64,000 nt of DNA, from positions 496,001-560,000 of the forward strand of contig JAHDVF020001375.1 of assembly GCA_022606425.2 (NCBI GenBank), given 5' to 3'. A model generated the notes under the pieces. That model did not search any database. It was given only the letters and a program-made list of their open reading frames with translations, and was not told where the DNA came from. The position numbers and the translations under genes are program-made. Shown piece by piece: positions 10,250 through 21,440 of the stretch. Position 1 is the stretch's first letter; every line of letters begins with the position of its first letter. Origin of the DNA: Lepidostoma basale. Taxonomy: Eukaryota > Arthropoda > Insecta > Trichoptera > Lepidostomatidae.

Positions 10250-10745
10250 CAAAACCATCACGCCGTTTCCCCGCAGGGGTAGGCAGAGAGAATGGACCGC
10301 CACACTACTCTATCCTGGCACACCTCTCTAGCTTCCTCCACATTCATACATCGAGTCATACACGCACGTCGATTCTTCCGGCTTCTGACATGACCAACTT
10401 TTAATATTTGATTAATTTGGTCATGCCATGTTTTCCTCGGTCTACCTCGACTCCTTACTCCATTTACATTGTTAACGTATACTTTTTAACCATTCTTTCT
10501 TCACCCATGCGCTCCATATGTCCGAACCAACGAAGCGAACCTTTCATAATTTTGTTCATAATACCTTCTTTCGCTCTACACTCTTTCCTAATATCAGCAT
10601 TTGAGATTCTGTCGTACATCGTTCTACCGCACATACGTCTTAGGGACCTCATCTCTACCGCATTTATTCTGCTCTCATCTTTCTTCTGCCAGTTCCATGC
10701 TTCGCTTCCATACATAAGGGTTGGAACCAGAACTCCATTGTGAAT
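10250..10745 (-). pseudogene. Non-LTR retrotransposon 3' end (WFGHMERM family)
   Basis: A minus-strand frame gives VLVPTLMYGSEAWNWQKKD, RMCGRTMYDRI and LRWFGHMERM, then breaks before the GRPRKTW block. The 3' UTR ends at about 10250 in the family hairpin (pyrimidine-rich, GCCGTTTCCCCGCAGGGG on the plus strand). 5'-truncated at about 10745. Close to 62440-62785. Confidence 0.8.
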
Positions 10746-10789
10746 GTAAAAAATCAACGTGTGTGTTAAACTCGCTAAAAAATGCAAAT

Positions 10790-11440
10790 AAACAAAAATA
10801 AATTATAGGTGAAAACAAAAAATTACGGCAACATCGATGATACAAATTTGGGTTGAGGTTATTAAAAGGTTGAAGATCAATGGTCTATGTTACGAATGAT
10901 TTGCACATACTCGTACATTTTTTCGATTCTTCGATTTTATAAACAATTCTTCAGGTCACTTTTACCTAATATACGAGTACTATTCTACTACAATGCTTTT
11001 CTTAATTTTGATTGTATCATTACTCCCGTTTCTTTAAAATTACTAGTGGGTATCTCATATGTTCAATATCTAATCAATAGAAAATAGGTAGGTACTTACT
11101 ATTCGTTTAAATGTGTCATGTTTTATTGTCGCATCAGATTGTAAATCACTGTTATCAGGGTTGGCCAAATTTTTTAATTTTAAATTTAAAATAAAAAATT
11201 TATAACATGTAATACAAATAAAAATTAATTCTTTTTAAAGAAAAATAATTCCCATATTGACTCATTGTATTCATTTTGAAGAATCATCATATTATCTTGT
11301 CATCTTATTATCATAAAAAATGCTCTTGATTCTCTAACGTCTGGTCATGGATTACAAGGCGTTTAGAAATAAAAGTTTTCTTTGTTATTTATTGTTTACT
11401 ATAACTGTTTACTATAAATTATTTGTTTTAACAAAAAAAC
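10790..11440. other. AT-rich sequence without recognised feature
   Basis: Short open frames only; no conserved pattern seen. Confidence 0.4.
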
Positions 11441-11444
11441 AAAC

Positions 11445-11757
11445 CATCACGCCGTTTCCCGTAAGAGTAGGCAGAGAGAATGGACTGCCACATTACTCTA
11501 TTCTGACACACCTCTCTAGTTTCCTCCACATTCATACAGCGAGTTTAACACGCACGTTGATTTTTTCCGACTTCTAAGATGACCAACCTTTAAAATTTGA
11601 TTAATTTGGTCATGCCATGTTTTCGACTCCGTTCTCCATTTACATCATTAATATAGTATACTTTCTTATCCATTCTTTCTCCATCCATGCGCTTCATATG
11701 TCCAAACCAACGCAGCGATATTTTCATAATTTTGTTAATAATACCATAATACCCATT
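11445..11757 (-). pseudogene. Non-LTR 3' end (WFGHMERM family), internally deleted
   Basis: Same 3' end as 10250-10745 (GCCGTTTCCC, CACACCTCTCTAG). It lacks the short segment encoding GRPRK and ends upstream at the KIMKISLRWFG-like position. Inactive. Confidence 0.7.
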
Positions 11758-11919
11758 GTTTTAACAATAAAAATGTAATGCCGAAATCAATATCAATAAT
11801 TATTATAAATTAGACAGTTATTCGTAAATCGGATTAAAGAATTGGTGCATGTTTTTTGGGTATGTATCAATCATAGATACTCACACGAGTATGTATAAGA
11901 TCCGAGAAGTATCGTTAAA

Positions 11920-12420
11920 GCGTTGGCAGCCCTGCTAACCTCCCCGCGCCACCGCACATTAAGCCGGCCGCACACCTTGTGTTGTCAATTGTTATACAAC
12001 ACTGAGTCGGTCTGTTGGCAGATAAGCTAATCCGCCTTATCGAGGTTTCTTAATTCCACGTTCGATTTTCAAATTACACGTTGAAGATTCATCGATAGTG
12101 TAAACCAGATACGATTTTCAAAGGCATTCGCCGCGATACGAAATCAAAACCATAAATATGGTTCAGTGAAGGAAACGGCTGCGATAAGCCAAAGGCACGG
12201 TTGGCAGAGAATAATATTTATTATTACAAATGATATTCCAATGTGCGCTATGAATTTGGAACGTATGTTTTATTGCGCGCTTCGCTACAATCTGACGCGA
12301 TAGGACAGGCAGTCGGATGGTCGCCATATTTATGATACATGTTATGTAAACAGTTTTCGTCTATAAATTAGCTTCCCTTGCAGGGAACTAATGTCTGATT
12401 AAATTAACGGTGACTGATAC
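11920..12420. promoter_or_regulatory. GC-richer unique island
   Basis: Unique, with CCGGCCGCACACC, GATAAGCTAATCCGCCTTATCG (GATA and Otd/Bicoid-type TAATCC sites around a partial dyad) near 12023-12045 and several TTATTG/TTTATT sites. No open frame. Candidate enhancer or conserved non-coding element close to the putative internal exon. Confidence 0.3.
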
Positions 12421-12655
12421 GATTCGCATTGTAGTGTAAATAGTGAAGTTGCCTTTATGTAAGATATCATTTGATGTAAATAGAATATTATTGATAATGA
12501 ATTAAAAAATCACCGAAGAGAAAGCAGATGATTGTAAGGGCATAAAGTATTAAATTATAATAGTGTCCATTATCCAAAAAACGTGGACGTACGACGAGCA
12601 TATTACAATAATATTATTAAAACCTTACTTAGTCGTATTATAAATCATATGTTAC

Positions 12656-12772
12656 CTCTATCAGGTTTGCTGTTTTCCATTTGACTATGAGCTCTGGAAG
12701 CCTGAGGCAGCGAACTTCCCCAAAGGCCTCTGCAATACCCTCCGAGTTGAAGAGCACCTCCATTATTGTTTC
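12656..12772 (-). CDS. Candidate internal coding exon (117 bases)
   Basis: On the minus strand a T-rich tract and TTCCAG precede 12772 and GAG/GTAACA follows 12656, giving a classic acceptor-exon-donor. The segment is much GC-richer than its flanks and open in two frames. In the frame set by phase 1 (one base from the 42862-42700 exon) it reads GNNNGGALQLGGYC followed by a serine-rich stretch ending KPDR. In phase 0 it reads METIM-like then EVLFNSEGIAEAFGEV. Its length is a multiple of three, so the phase carries on. The protein is not recognised. The splice context makes a real exon likely; the frame is uncertain. Confidence 0.5.
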
Positions 12773-12789
12773 CTGGAACATTTTAAAAT

Positions 12790-13330
12790 ACAATAATAAA
12801 TAAAAATTAAACGTATTACAAATTAACACATGTTACACGTATGATTTCGGTTTCATCAGATATCTGTTCTGTCATATAAAAAATATTAATATTATTCTAT
12901 TTATTAATAATCCACAATCTCCCATCAACAATACATAAAAAAAATCCTTTCTTCTTCAAACCAAAAATATTAAACCATTTTTGTTAAACATGTTACATCT
13001 TGTCTTGAATTATTTTAGAAATAAATTTGTTAGGTTATATTTTTCTCACGATGGTGAACTTTGTAATAAATCGAAAAAAAATTATCTCCAACCTTTATAA
13101 TGATAAATATACTGATTAAATTTACAAAAAATCGAAATTGAACTTAATTATCCCAAAAGCGAATTAAAAAATATTTGAAAACAAAACTATAAAATGATAA
13201 AGTAAAGTAACATTATAGTTATAATACATTCACGTGAAGGTTGCATTTCATCGCCGTTTTCGTTTATACGATTATATTTCGGTTGTTTAAAATCTTCATA
13301 TTTATAATAATTAATTGCGTAGATTTTCAC
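12790..13330. other. AT-rich sequence, intron-like
   Basis: Upstream flank of the candidate exon on the minus strand; T-rich close to the acceptor. Nothing else seen. Confidence 0.35.
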
Positions 13331-13392
13331 TGTTGGCAGAAATATGTTTTATGCGATTTTGGGTAACAACGTGTGATTTCTCCTTCTCGATC

Positions 13393-13427
13393 GACGTTTC
13401 GGAGATCGTTGCTGTCTCCATCTTCAG
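13393..13427 (-). ncRNA. Hammerhead-like core, family HE (intact)
   Basis: Minus strand: CTGAAGA, extra T, stem II GGAGA/TCTCC with a nine-base loop, GAAA, CG, TC (triplet GTC). The flank ACC before and a G-rich base after can start stem I. Stem III is only the self-complementary CG, so it is very weak alone. Confidence 0.6.
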
Positions 13428-13471
13428 GGTAATGTGGTGGTGGTAACGACCATCACCATCACCATATAACC

Positions 13472-13506
13472 CTGAAGATGGAGACTGCAACGATCTCCGA
13501 AACGTC
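13472..13506 (+). ncRNA. Hammerhead-like core, family HE (intact)
   Basis: CTGAAGA (13472-13478), T, GGAGA/TCTCC stem with loop CTGCAACGA, GAAA, then CG and TC. Flanks AACC and GGTG pair as stem I (C-G, C-G, A-T). All required core bases are present. Confidence 0.6.
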
Positions 13507-13664
13507 GGTGGAGAAGGAGAAATCATACGTTGTTACCCAAAATCACATAAAACAAATATTCCATTGTTTTGGCCAGCACTATGATAGTTCAACATTATAA
13601 ACTGTTAAAATATAAAACACTGTTTATGGTATCAACATTTTGAATATTTTTTTATATTTTTCGC

Positions 13665-13700
13665 GACAGCTGTTTCGTCAACCGATGTTGACATCATCAG
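13665..13700 (-). ncRNA. Hammerhead-like core, family HA (intact)
   Basis: Minus strand: CTGATGA, extra T, a perfect six-pair stem II GTCAAC/GTTGAC with loop ATCG, GAAA, the self-complementary CAGCTG and triplet GTC, then GCGA. This is the best match in the window to the classical CUGAUGA...GAAA...GUC hammerhead. Confidence 0.7.
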
Positions 13701-13741
13701 GCGTTACTATAATTTTTTTGAACTCCAAAGCTGAAAAAATG

Positions 13742-13775
13742 ACTCTCAACATCGGTTGACGAAACAGCTGTCGCG
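13742..13775 (+). ncRNA. Broken hammerhead-like core, family HA
   Basis: Keeps CAACATCGGTTG, GAAA and CAGCTGTC but CTGATGA is replaced by A-rich sequence. Non-functional by the known requirements. Confidence 0.5.
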
Positions 13776-14227
13776 AAAAATATAAAAATTATGGTACCAT
13801 TAACAGCGTTTTATATTTTAACAATTGATAATAAATACGTCTGATTAAAGAAAACCTGTTTATTCATCAGTGCGTCTGCAAGAGTGATTTAATCAAGAAC
13901 CAAGCGTTGTCTGACTGTATGCTAAGTCGTATAGAGGATGTGTGGAGTACGAATTAGACCATGGCGCCGGCGCATCCAATTGTCTTTATAAGAAGATTGA
14001 GGATGAGATAAATTTCGATCAGGATACCAACTAAATCCTGCTCCTCGGCGTTTTATTGCTTGTTCAACGTGTTAGTACGTGATTTATTTTTTATTTTTAA
14101 ATTATATCTAAATATACTTCAATAAATAAAATTTCGAATTACATGTAATTAAAATTAGGAAACACTAGGAACCTATGATAAAAAAAATCGCATGTGATCA
14201 TTTTGTCAAAGGATTGACCATTATATA

Positions 14228-14711
14228 GGGTGTTTTTTTAGAGGTATACAATACATATTCAAAATGAAAAAAAAAACACATTAAAATAATGTTAATGTCT
14301 ATGATATTGGCTTTATTTAATATATAATTTTATACCATTATTGTTAAAATAAGATTTCGGGCATATGAGCGCCACGGCTAGCTCGATCGTGAAATCCAAT
14401 TTTCGACAATTGTCATCTTTGTGGATGCGTATTATTCACTAAAGTGTACGTGGTGCGAAAACGATCCACGGTCTTCCGAATAACTTGCTCGGATGGACGA
14501 TTATATCGACGTATTGCACGATCAGTTTGACGAACCGAACCATGATTTTAAAAATATATTTGCACAATTTGCAAGCGCTGTTCTGACGTCAATCTATTTA
14601 TGGTAAAATGGCAAAACGTACTGACTACAAATTAATTATCAACTGTCAAATTTACAGTCTGTAAAAACAATGTTGCCAGTTTAAAAACCAAACCTCTTAA
14701 AAAACATCCTA
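14228..14711 (-). mobile_element. Decayed Tc1/mariner-superfamily element with TA duplication
   Basis: Ends GGGTGTTTTTTTAGAGGT and, inverted, GGATGTTTTTTAAGAGGTT, each flanked by TA. The minus strand in the middle translates to RAIRRYNRPSEQVIRKTVDR and then a TYTLVNNTHPQR-like stretch, the helix-turn-helix segment (DUF4817-like) at the N-terminus of an insect transposase. The catalytic part is missing. Non-autonomous remnant of about 480 bases. Confidence 0.7.
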
Positions 14712-14956
14712 GCATTTAAAAAAAAAACACTTCTTCCACCAGTTAAAAGTTTAATCGTCAACTACAATTATAATTTGTAGTTATTTTAAGAGATGGGTGT
14801 AACAGTTTCTTTAATTTTAGTACCAGTGATAGATTATTTGAAATTCTATCCGAAACACTATAATACTTCAACATTCAACAGTCATTTTGTTAAAATTCGT
14901 CATACGAGTATATTGTGCTGTTCTCTGATATTTTTTATTTAGTGTATTTTGTAAAA

Positions 14957-14988
14957 CTGACTAAGCTCCAGCGAGAACGAAACCGGTT
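14957..14988 (+). ncRNA. Hammerhead-like core, family HG (G8 changed)
   Basis: CTGACTA, extra A, stem II GCTC...GAGA-like, GAAA, CCGG, GTT. G8 is T, so it should be inactive. The stretch GTAAAACTGACTAAGCTCC and AGTTTTAAC around it gives a loose stem I. Confidence 0.4.
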
Positions 14989-15374
14989 AGTTTTAACAAC
15001 AAAAAAAAAACACAAAAAATGTGTATAAATTAATAAAAGTGTGTTAATATTATGTTTAATAATGCTACATCACATATCAAGTGATTCAAACGAAATGAGG
15101 TATATATAATTTAATATTTGATTAATTGTTCAGTTTACTTGTTTGGTCACAGGTTCCTAAAATAAATATTATGGTAAATAATATAAAAAAATTATCAAAT
15201 AATGTTAAAAACCATGTGAAATAAAATATTATGAAATTCACCATTCAATTGTTTTCATAGATAATTTTGTTGTTAAGTTTTAGCTTACTTTTGTAGTAAC
15301 TATATTTTTGTTGAGAAGTAAAATATATTTTTTAAATTTGCTAAACACTTCATATATTTAATATATGCATAGTA

Positions 15375-15540
15375 CTTTCTTCTATATTCGCCATTACTTT
15401 GTGTTGCGGATTCATATTTGAATTACTTTTTGATAACTTTGTATCACAACACTTTATTACACTTTTCACAGACATGTTTCGGGACACAGAAGCCCCTTCT
15501 TCAGTGTGTACAAATTTTAACAGCTAAATGAGACAAAATC
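15375..15540. repeat. Hammerhead-like element, family HF
   Basis: Contains TTCGCCATTACTTTGTGTTG, TATCACAACACTTTATTACA and the core. Reverse orientation relative to 2875-3095. Confidence 0.7.
15471..15504 (-). ncRNA. Hammerhead-like core, family HF (intact)
   Basis: Minus strand: CTGAAGA, extra A, stem II GGG/CCC with a long loop, GAAA, CATG, triplet GTC. Flanks ACACA and TGTG pair perfectly as stem I directly against the core. All required bases are present. Stem III is CATG, self-complementary. Confidence 0.65.
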
Positions 15541-16190
15541 GTTACTTATATACTAAATAAAATTAAAACGGTAAAGGAGGAGTGGGGATGGTTCCAAGAA
15601 ATAGTGTTAATTACATTTTAGCCGGAATAATGGGACAGGGGAAATAAATCTAGTATCGGATACTATCGGATACAAAAAGTAATTCAAATATGCATAGTAC
15701 TTTTACAATGAGTTGATTTGAATACATTATATTAATTAATGAATGTACCAACCCTTTAACCCTAGAGTGGCGCCCTAGTAGACGAGACGAGAGGAAGTGA
15801 CGTAACAGATGAGGCGCCGGTCAATTGTTGTTCTCTGTAGGGGACCCCATAACCCCGGATCATCATCGCATTACTTGTAGATTCATTCACTTCGTAAGAA
15901 ATATATTGTGACGTTTAATTGTGTGTGGGCGGAGAGAAGTTCAGAGGAAAGTTTGATTTGAAAATTGGGAGCTTAAATTGTAAATAACTTTACTTACCTC
16001 GAATACGTATTTTCTGTAGGCATTTTTCGACACTTGTAATACTCTCTCTAACTAAAAGTAATTAACCAATAAACATAAACCAAAACAAGTTTTTTCAGTC
16101 GAATACTTTGAAAATTAATAAACATAATCCGATTTAATTAATATAAAAAATGTCTCTCGCGATGGCGAAAAGAGAAGGATAGAGTACCGC
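15540..16190. other. Unique AT-rich sequence with a GC-richer patch
   Basis: The patch 15760-15870 (AGTGGCGCCCTAG, GACCCCATAACCCCGGATC) is unique and without a frame. The rest is featureless. Confidence 0.3.
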
Positions 16191-16194
16191 ATCG

Positions 16195-16267
16195 ATTAAA
16201 TTGTGGCAGTCCATTCTTTCTGCCTACCCTTTCGGGGAGAAAGCGTGATGGTTAGTTCGTTAGTTAA
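16195..16267 (+). mobile_element. Non-LTR 3' terminus (WFGHMERM family)
   Basis: Only the last 70 bases: GTGGCAGTCCATTCTTTCTG, the palindromic CCTTTCGGGGAGAAAGCG and a GTTA-repeat tail. Extreme 5' truncation. Confidence 0.75.
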
Positions 16268-16269
16268 AA

Positions 16270-17730
16270 AATGAAATATATACTTCTTAAATTATTATGT
16301 AAAATTCCTAAATCAGTATTTAATACTTTTATAAAAAAAAAATTTGGTGATATGTTTCAACTTTCTAGGGTATTAATTAATTAAATGAGAATCGAACAAG
16401 TAACAGTTTATATTGAAGAGGTATGGGATAATTTATTCTTTAATGCTATTTGATCTAGATTTCATGTATGTAGAAAAATGAACTCACCAGTAAGAGAATT
16501 GTGTTTTATTTATTTATTTACGAAAAGATGACTATTTATTTTTTTTGTTTGACATTCATATGTACGTTTTTTTTGTTTAAATAAAAAAAATTGTATCCTA
16601 CAAGAATTCAGTACACTTGCTTTCTGGAGATGCCTCGTATGTCTTAATTATACGTATTGTCAACAACAATTTGGTAAAGGTGTGAGAGAAAAACCCTTAA
16701 AGAAAGTATTTTTTAATTACCTTATTATGATCCATTACCTCTCGAATATAAACAGATATGTGTTTGATTCCCGCTGCATTTGAAAACGCACTAGAAAGGT
16801 GATAAACAATTCACTTGAACAAAGCTTCATAGATATGAAATGTATCAATCTTAGAACCAATCAGCTGTTACCCGACTGACGAGATCACTAGAGGCAGGTT
16901 GGTTTTTCGAGCAATGAGATAAAACTATTTATTCTGAAGTTATTAAAAAAATACTATCAAGAACATTATTATGTGTACAGAAAACAGATATCACGAATCC
17001 TGCTTAAGAACTATAGGAAAACTATTGAGCACGGTAAGTTAACAATAAACAAAATTTATCTCTTGTGATAATCAAAATTTATAAGCCATGAATACTTCGT
17101 AGTTATTCTTCACATATGAACCAGCACAACGATCACTTTAGATTTCATAAATATACTGAACCACACAGCAGAAAAGTGTTTTAAACATATTTTAATAATC
17201 ATGAAATCTATCAAAAACATATTAATTAACTTCTAACATAAGCTAGAATGCTAATAATCAATTACAAAATTTATTAAATTGTCAACTGATTTGTAGAAGA
17301 TAGCAATCATTTATACAGCAATACATTATGTTGTATCTATTACCAGATGAGCAATAGCTACCAATTCAGTATCTGATGAAGTCATAGTTTGATAATTGAT
17401 AATAAATAACAACATCACGGTCGTCGACGTCTATTTCCTTTAAAGGTTAAATAAGCCCTGACACCTTGTTCATTTATTGAACCCTAATTGTGCGAGGGTG
17501 TTCACAAATGTACTGAAACAAGAGCCATGCTCTGCTACTGATTGGTGTAAATTAAAACGATTGGGTAAAAGGGAATAAGCAATATGCTTAAGTGCCAGTT
17601 GCCAGTAGATGTACATCCGGTCACCATATTGACGTTTTCGACGCTAGCTAAATACACGTATAAATAATTTATTTCGTTAACTAACTATTATAATTATTTT
17701 ATAGTAAAACAAGTAACTGAAAAAGTTATC
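16270..17730. other. AT-rich sequence, no gene recognised
   Basis: Low-complexity AT-rich DNA with scattered unique patches (16850-16920, 17405-17640). No splice-flanked open frame or RNA gene seen on either strand. Confidence 0.4.
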
Positions 17731-17734
17731 GAGA

Positions 17735-18240
17735 GATATCATCTTCATCTTCTTCTGCTTTTTAGGACTGTGTCCTGTTATTTCTCGGAGCCTGTTCGTG
17801 GGATGCAGATGTCCAACTGCTCGCCATCTTTTAGGTGGTCTTCCTGGAGGTCGATTTCCTGTTGGTACTTTATTTGCGGCTATATTTATTACTCTATCAG
17901 AACATGCTCTTTCCACATGATCTCTTCAGTAGCTCAGTCATCCCAATCTGATCAGATCAGATCTTTCATTTTTCAGAATTTATTATTATGTCTCGGATTG
18001 TCGTTCCCGCAGCGGATCGGAGAGTCTTCATTTCTGTGATTCTTTGGAAATTTTTTGTTCTGATGGTGTTGGCTTTCGTTTCTATTCCATATGTCATTAT
18101 AGGACGTACGCATGTCTTGTAGATTCGAATTTTGCTCTTCTTTAGCATATTTTTATTTTTCCAAACAGCATTCGTCAAGCAGCCAGCCACAACGGTGGCC
18201 CTGTTTGTAAGTTCACTTACTTCTCCGTAGAGGTCACTGC
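17735..18240 (-). pseudogene. Non-LTR reverse transcriptase C-terminal fragment
   Basis: The minus-strand frame 18190-17966 reads KSKIRIYKTCVRPIMTYGIE and TEMKTLRSAAG. Downstream it passes through a frameshift into NRPPGRPPKRW. The plus strand shows the family 3' end TCTTCTTCTGCTTTTTAGGA. 5'-truncated, same family as 49145-49531. Confidence 0.8.
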
Positions 18241-19030
18241 TTGATACATCAACACCTAGTAACTAATTTTATTTCGGGTTCAAATATTGCACATACTTTA
18301 GATAATTTTCTTTAAATACACAAATATTGTAATGTAAAAATGAACTCCTTCATTTTTAGGAATATCATTAGGTCAATAATACGATAAATTCACATTATTA
18401 ATTGTAGGTCTGAGATGTTCGTATTCAATCATAATCAGTTATGTAATTCTATGAATCAATCGAATTATGATAACTGAGATTTCCCTTGTGTGACATATAA
18501 CAAATTAATACAAACAAAATGTTATGATTAATGCGGTGATTGTTGAAATAGAATTAAAGCACGGAAATTTTCGTAAGACCCTATTAGAACGATTTTAGGA
18601 AAAAAACATAGAAATTATTTCGTTCGAAAAGTTCAAACATAATAAAAAAGTTACATTTCCAAATATATTACGAACAAGCATGGGGGATAGTACAAGATAT
18701 ATAAGAACAAGTACCTATTTCCACGTAAAAACTTGTATTTCATTACCAAAAAATCTTTAACCTACAATCTGGAAACTAGAGTTTGTTTTTGTTAATAAAA
18801 CACACAAATAAAACCCTCTACTATTTCAATATTTATATTATATATTTATAGATAACACTCGATGTTCACTGTCACTTGAAATATGCCTCTCTGTCTTCAG
18901 TCGCACGAAACCCATCCTCCACATTTCTGGGACTCGCCCCGTTTAAGTTTTGAAACAACAATATAGTCCTGACAAATCCATGACATCTCTCGATCTTTTC
19001 ATAAGAATCGGTCTTCTCAGAATAAAGTTA
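18240..19030. other. AT-rich sequence without recognised feature
   Basis: No repeat or coding signal supported by eye. Confidence 0.4.
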
Positions 19031-19034
19031 TACA

Positions 19035-19390
19035 TTTGTAAACCATACACACTGGACCCACGCTGGATGATGGGACTTACAGAATTAAAAGAAACCTTGA
19101 ACTTGAAGAACTAATTAACCAGGAAACAGTAGTGAGATTCTGTAAGTCTCGCCTACGGTGGGCTGGCCACGTGGAAAGAATGCCAGAGGGTAGAACACCA
19201 CAAATTATATATAGATGGGTGCCTCGCGAAAAGAGACCAAGAGGCAGACCGAGGAAAAGATGGGCGAATTGCGTGGAACAAGATTGGGAGAAAATGGAAG
19301 GACCTGGGGAATGGAGAGAGATGGCCAGAGACAGAAGTCAGTGGAGGAGGCCAAGTCCCACACCGGGATGTAGCGCCGAGAAATGATAAT
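19035..19390 (+). pseudogene. Non-LTR retrotransposon 3' end with 84-codon frame
   Basis: The frame 19132-19386 encodes SRLRWAGHVERM, then GRPRKRWANCVEQDWEKM and WREMARDRSQWRRP. This is the C-terminal end after reverse transcriptase in a class of insect non-LTR elements. It is preceded by a decayed RIKRNLELEELI-like stretch. 5'-truncated; ends with a short tail at 19390. A fragment with the same end is at 4905-5080. Confidence 0.8.
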
Positions 19391-19399
19391 GATTTGTAA

Positions 19400-20470
19400 A
19401 TTAATAAATATATTATACATACAAAAATATAAAAAAAAATTAAATCTTCAAAAATACAAGTATTTGCTTCTTTTGTATTTTTTTTTTGTTTTAATTTTTA
19501 AATTTTTAAATGACAACCACAACAATTTATATTAGTAACAAAAAAATATTTAAAAAGGACATTTGAAAGATGTTTGTGAAAAGCGTAAAAAAGTGTTGCG
19601 AAAATTTAATGTTTTCTCAAAAAATATTTAAATAAATTGGAACCCTTTAATGGGAGCCCAGCGACACTTACATCGCTTTTTAGGGATGTAAACAACAGTG
19701 AAAATATCAGAATGAATACTTGAAATCAAAAAGTAAGTCACTTAGTATATCCATATATGAGGGTATTATTTGCAAACCCGGCAAACTCCACCAACAATCA
19801 AAAGTGGGATATGAATTGGGTCTTATTCATAATACATTTGCACACAATTTTTATTGATTTTCAGTTTCAAATTCGGCTTCATTCTTAAGAATTTTACTAT
19901 TAAAATATAGGGTTTGTTGCAAACATGGCAACCTCCACTTGAGTGTTGCAAAGCTGGAAAATTCCAAAATGAAATTCATTATTTTACTTTAATTATCAAC
20001 ATTATGATGATTATTTCATGGCTGATTACTTTTAAAATACTAACTGGTTGAGATGAAAAAAATAAATATTGTAAAAAAGCGCATTTTATTAGCGTATCAG
20101 TTTTTTGCGATTTACTCATGATGGAGTTTGCCAGGTTTGCAACTAATACTCTCATATAGGAATAAGCTGGATCTCTTAAGAGCTCGGGTGGTACTGGCGC
20201 TTCTGACTGGGTATACTTAATCCAGCTAATTCGGTTAATCAGAGGACCGCGATCGCCCCCGCCCGTTGCGTGTGGTCTCCTCACAAAACAATTGCTACCG
20301 ATCGACTATTGAGATGACGGATGCTGATGACTGATGACATCATCCATGTGTTGATCCGCCGAGACACCCACGTGGTATACGAATTTACAATTATGTAAGA
20401 CCCACGTGAGTTAATTTTTGTCTACTTTGTTTATTTTAATGCCTTTGCAAGGCGAAACATACCATTCCCA
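19400..20470. other. AT-rich sequence with weak repeats
   Basis: Includes a decayed HF fragment at 19560-19640 (GATGTTTGTGAAAAGCG, AAAGTGTTGCG). The piece 20150-20410 is GC-richer and unique. No supported gene. Confidence 0.35.
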
Positions 20471-20474
20471 TATC

Positions 20475-21050
20475 AACTAAATAAATAACTAACCATCACG
20501 CCATTTCCCCGGAGCAGTAGGCAGAGAGGATGGATCGCCACAATGCTCTGTCCTGGCATACCTTTGGGATTCCTCTACATTCATACATCGTACCATGCAC
20601 ACACGTCGATTATTCCGACTTCGAATGTGACCGCCTTTTAGTAATTGATTAATTTGGTCATGCCATGTTTTCCTCGGTCGTCCTCGGCTTCTTTTTCCAC
20701 TCACGCTGCTTGTGTACAAATTTTTAACAATTATACTATCGTCCATTCGTTCCATATGTCCAAACCATCTCAGGGACCCTTTTTTAATTTTATCCATGAT
20801 GCAGTCATCGACCTTACATTTCTTTCTTATCTCATCGTTCGGTATTCTATCATACAACGTTTTGTCACACATTCTTCTTAGTGATATCATTTCTACGGCG
20901 TTTATCCTGCTTTCATCCTTCTTTTGCCAGCTCCAAGTTTCACTTCCATACATGAGGGTAGGCACTAGAACTCCATTGTGTACTGCCATCTTTGCTTCTG
21001 TGGATATATTTCTATTTTTAGTAATAATTTTGCATGCGCCATTTATTTAA
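20475..21050 (-). pseudogene. Non-LTR retrotransposon 3' end, 166-codon open frame
   Basis: The minus-strand frame 20989-20489 starts at MAVHNGVLVPTLMYGSETW and runs through LRRMCDKTLYDRI, LRWFGHMERM, RSRGRPRKTWHDQI and MVRCMNVEE to the family end. No internal stop, so this is a relatively young copy, but the RT core and endonuclease are absent (5' truncation near 21050). The 3' end lies at about 20480 with a TAACTAA-type tail. Confidence 0.85.
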
Positions 21051-21127
21051 TTCCCATATTACATATTTTGAAAATAAAATAATCTATCTAAAATAACGTT
21101 AAAATATAAATTGGCATCTTTAAGGAA

Positions 21128-21440
21128 TAATTGTAAGGCTGAGGCGTTTACAGGACTTATGACCTGTCAATGGTTGGGTTAAGAGATCGCTTTATGTTAA
21201 CAACATTCCCCATTCCGCCCTTCTAACGACCACCACGTCTGCCAAATTTATAAAAGATGTATATATGCTACTTTGTTGAGACACACTTCACATTTTTTAG
21301 GTCAATCTACATTAGCGCCATCTATTAAGAATATATGTAAGCATTAAGCAGTCTTTATTAATGCAATGCGAAAGGCTTCGCAACTATCATGCATTGCTAG
21401 ACAACGCCTGGATCAATTATAATACAATTAATCCTTAAAA
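21128..21440 (+). repeat. Dispersed repeat family R, copy 2
   Basis: Shares CAGGACTTATGACCTGTCAA, AACATTCCCCATTCCGCCCT and TCTACATTAGCGCCATCTAT with copies 1 and 4, in the opposite orientation to copy 1. Confidence 0.65.

Larger units (their letters stand above)
13340..13556. repeat. Long palindrome, family HE, with two hammerhead-like cores
   Basis: Bases 13342-13430 and 13468-13556 form an inverted repeat of about 89 bases around a 37-base loop rich in CCATCACC. Another decayed copy is at 30420-30570. Each arm holds a complete hammerhead-like core. Confidence 0.8.
13590..13850. repeat. Palindromic element, family HA
   Basis: Outer arms AACTGTTAAAATATAAAACA (13598 on) and TGTTTTATATTTTAACA-like (13805 on) flank two inward blocks with the HA core. 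The left core (minus strand) is intact; the right lacks CTGATGA. Confidence 0.75.

Noticed and set aside
20712..21050. Plus-strand 112-codon hydrophobic frame
   Set aside because: Antisense shadow of the 166-codon retroelement frame on the minus strand.
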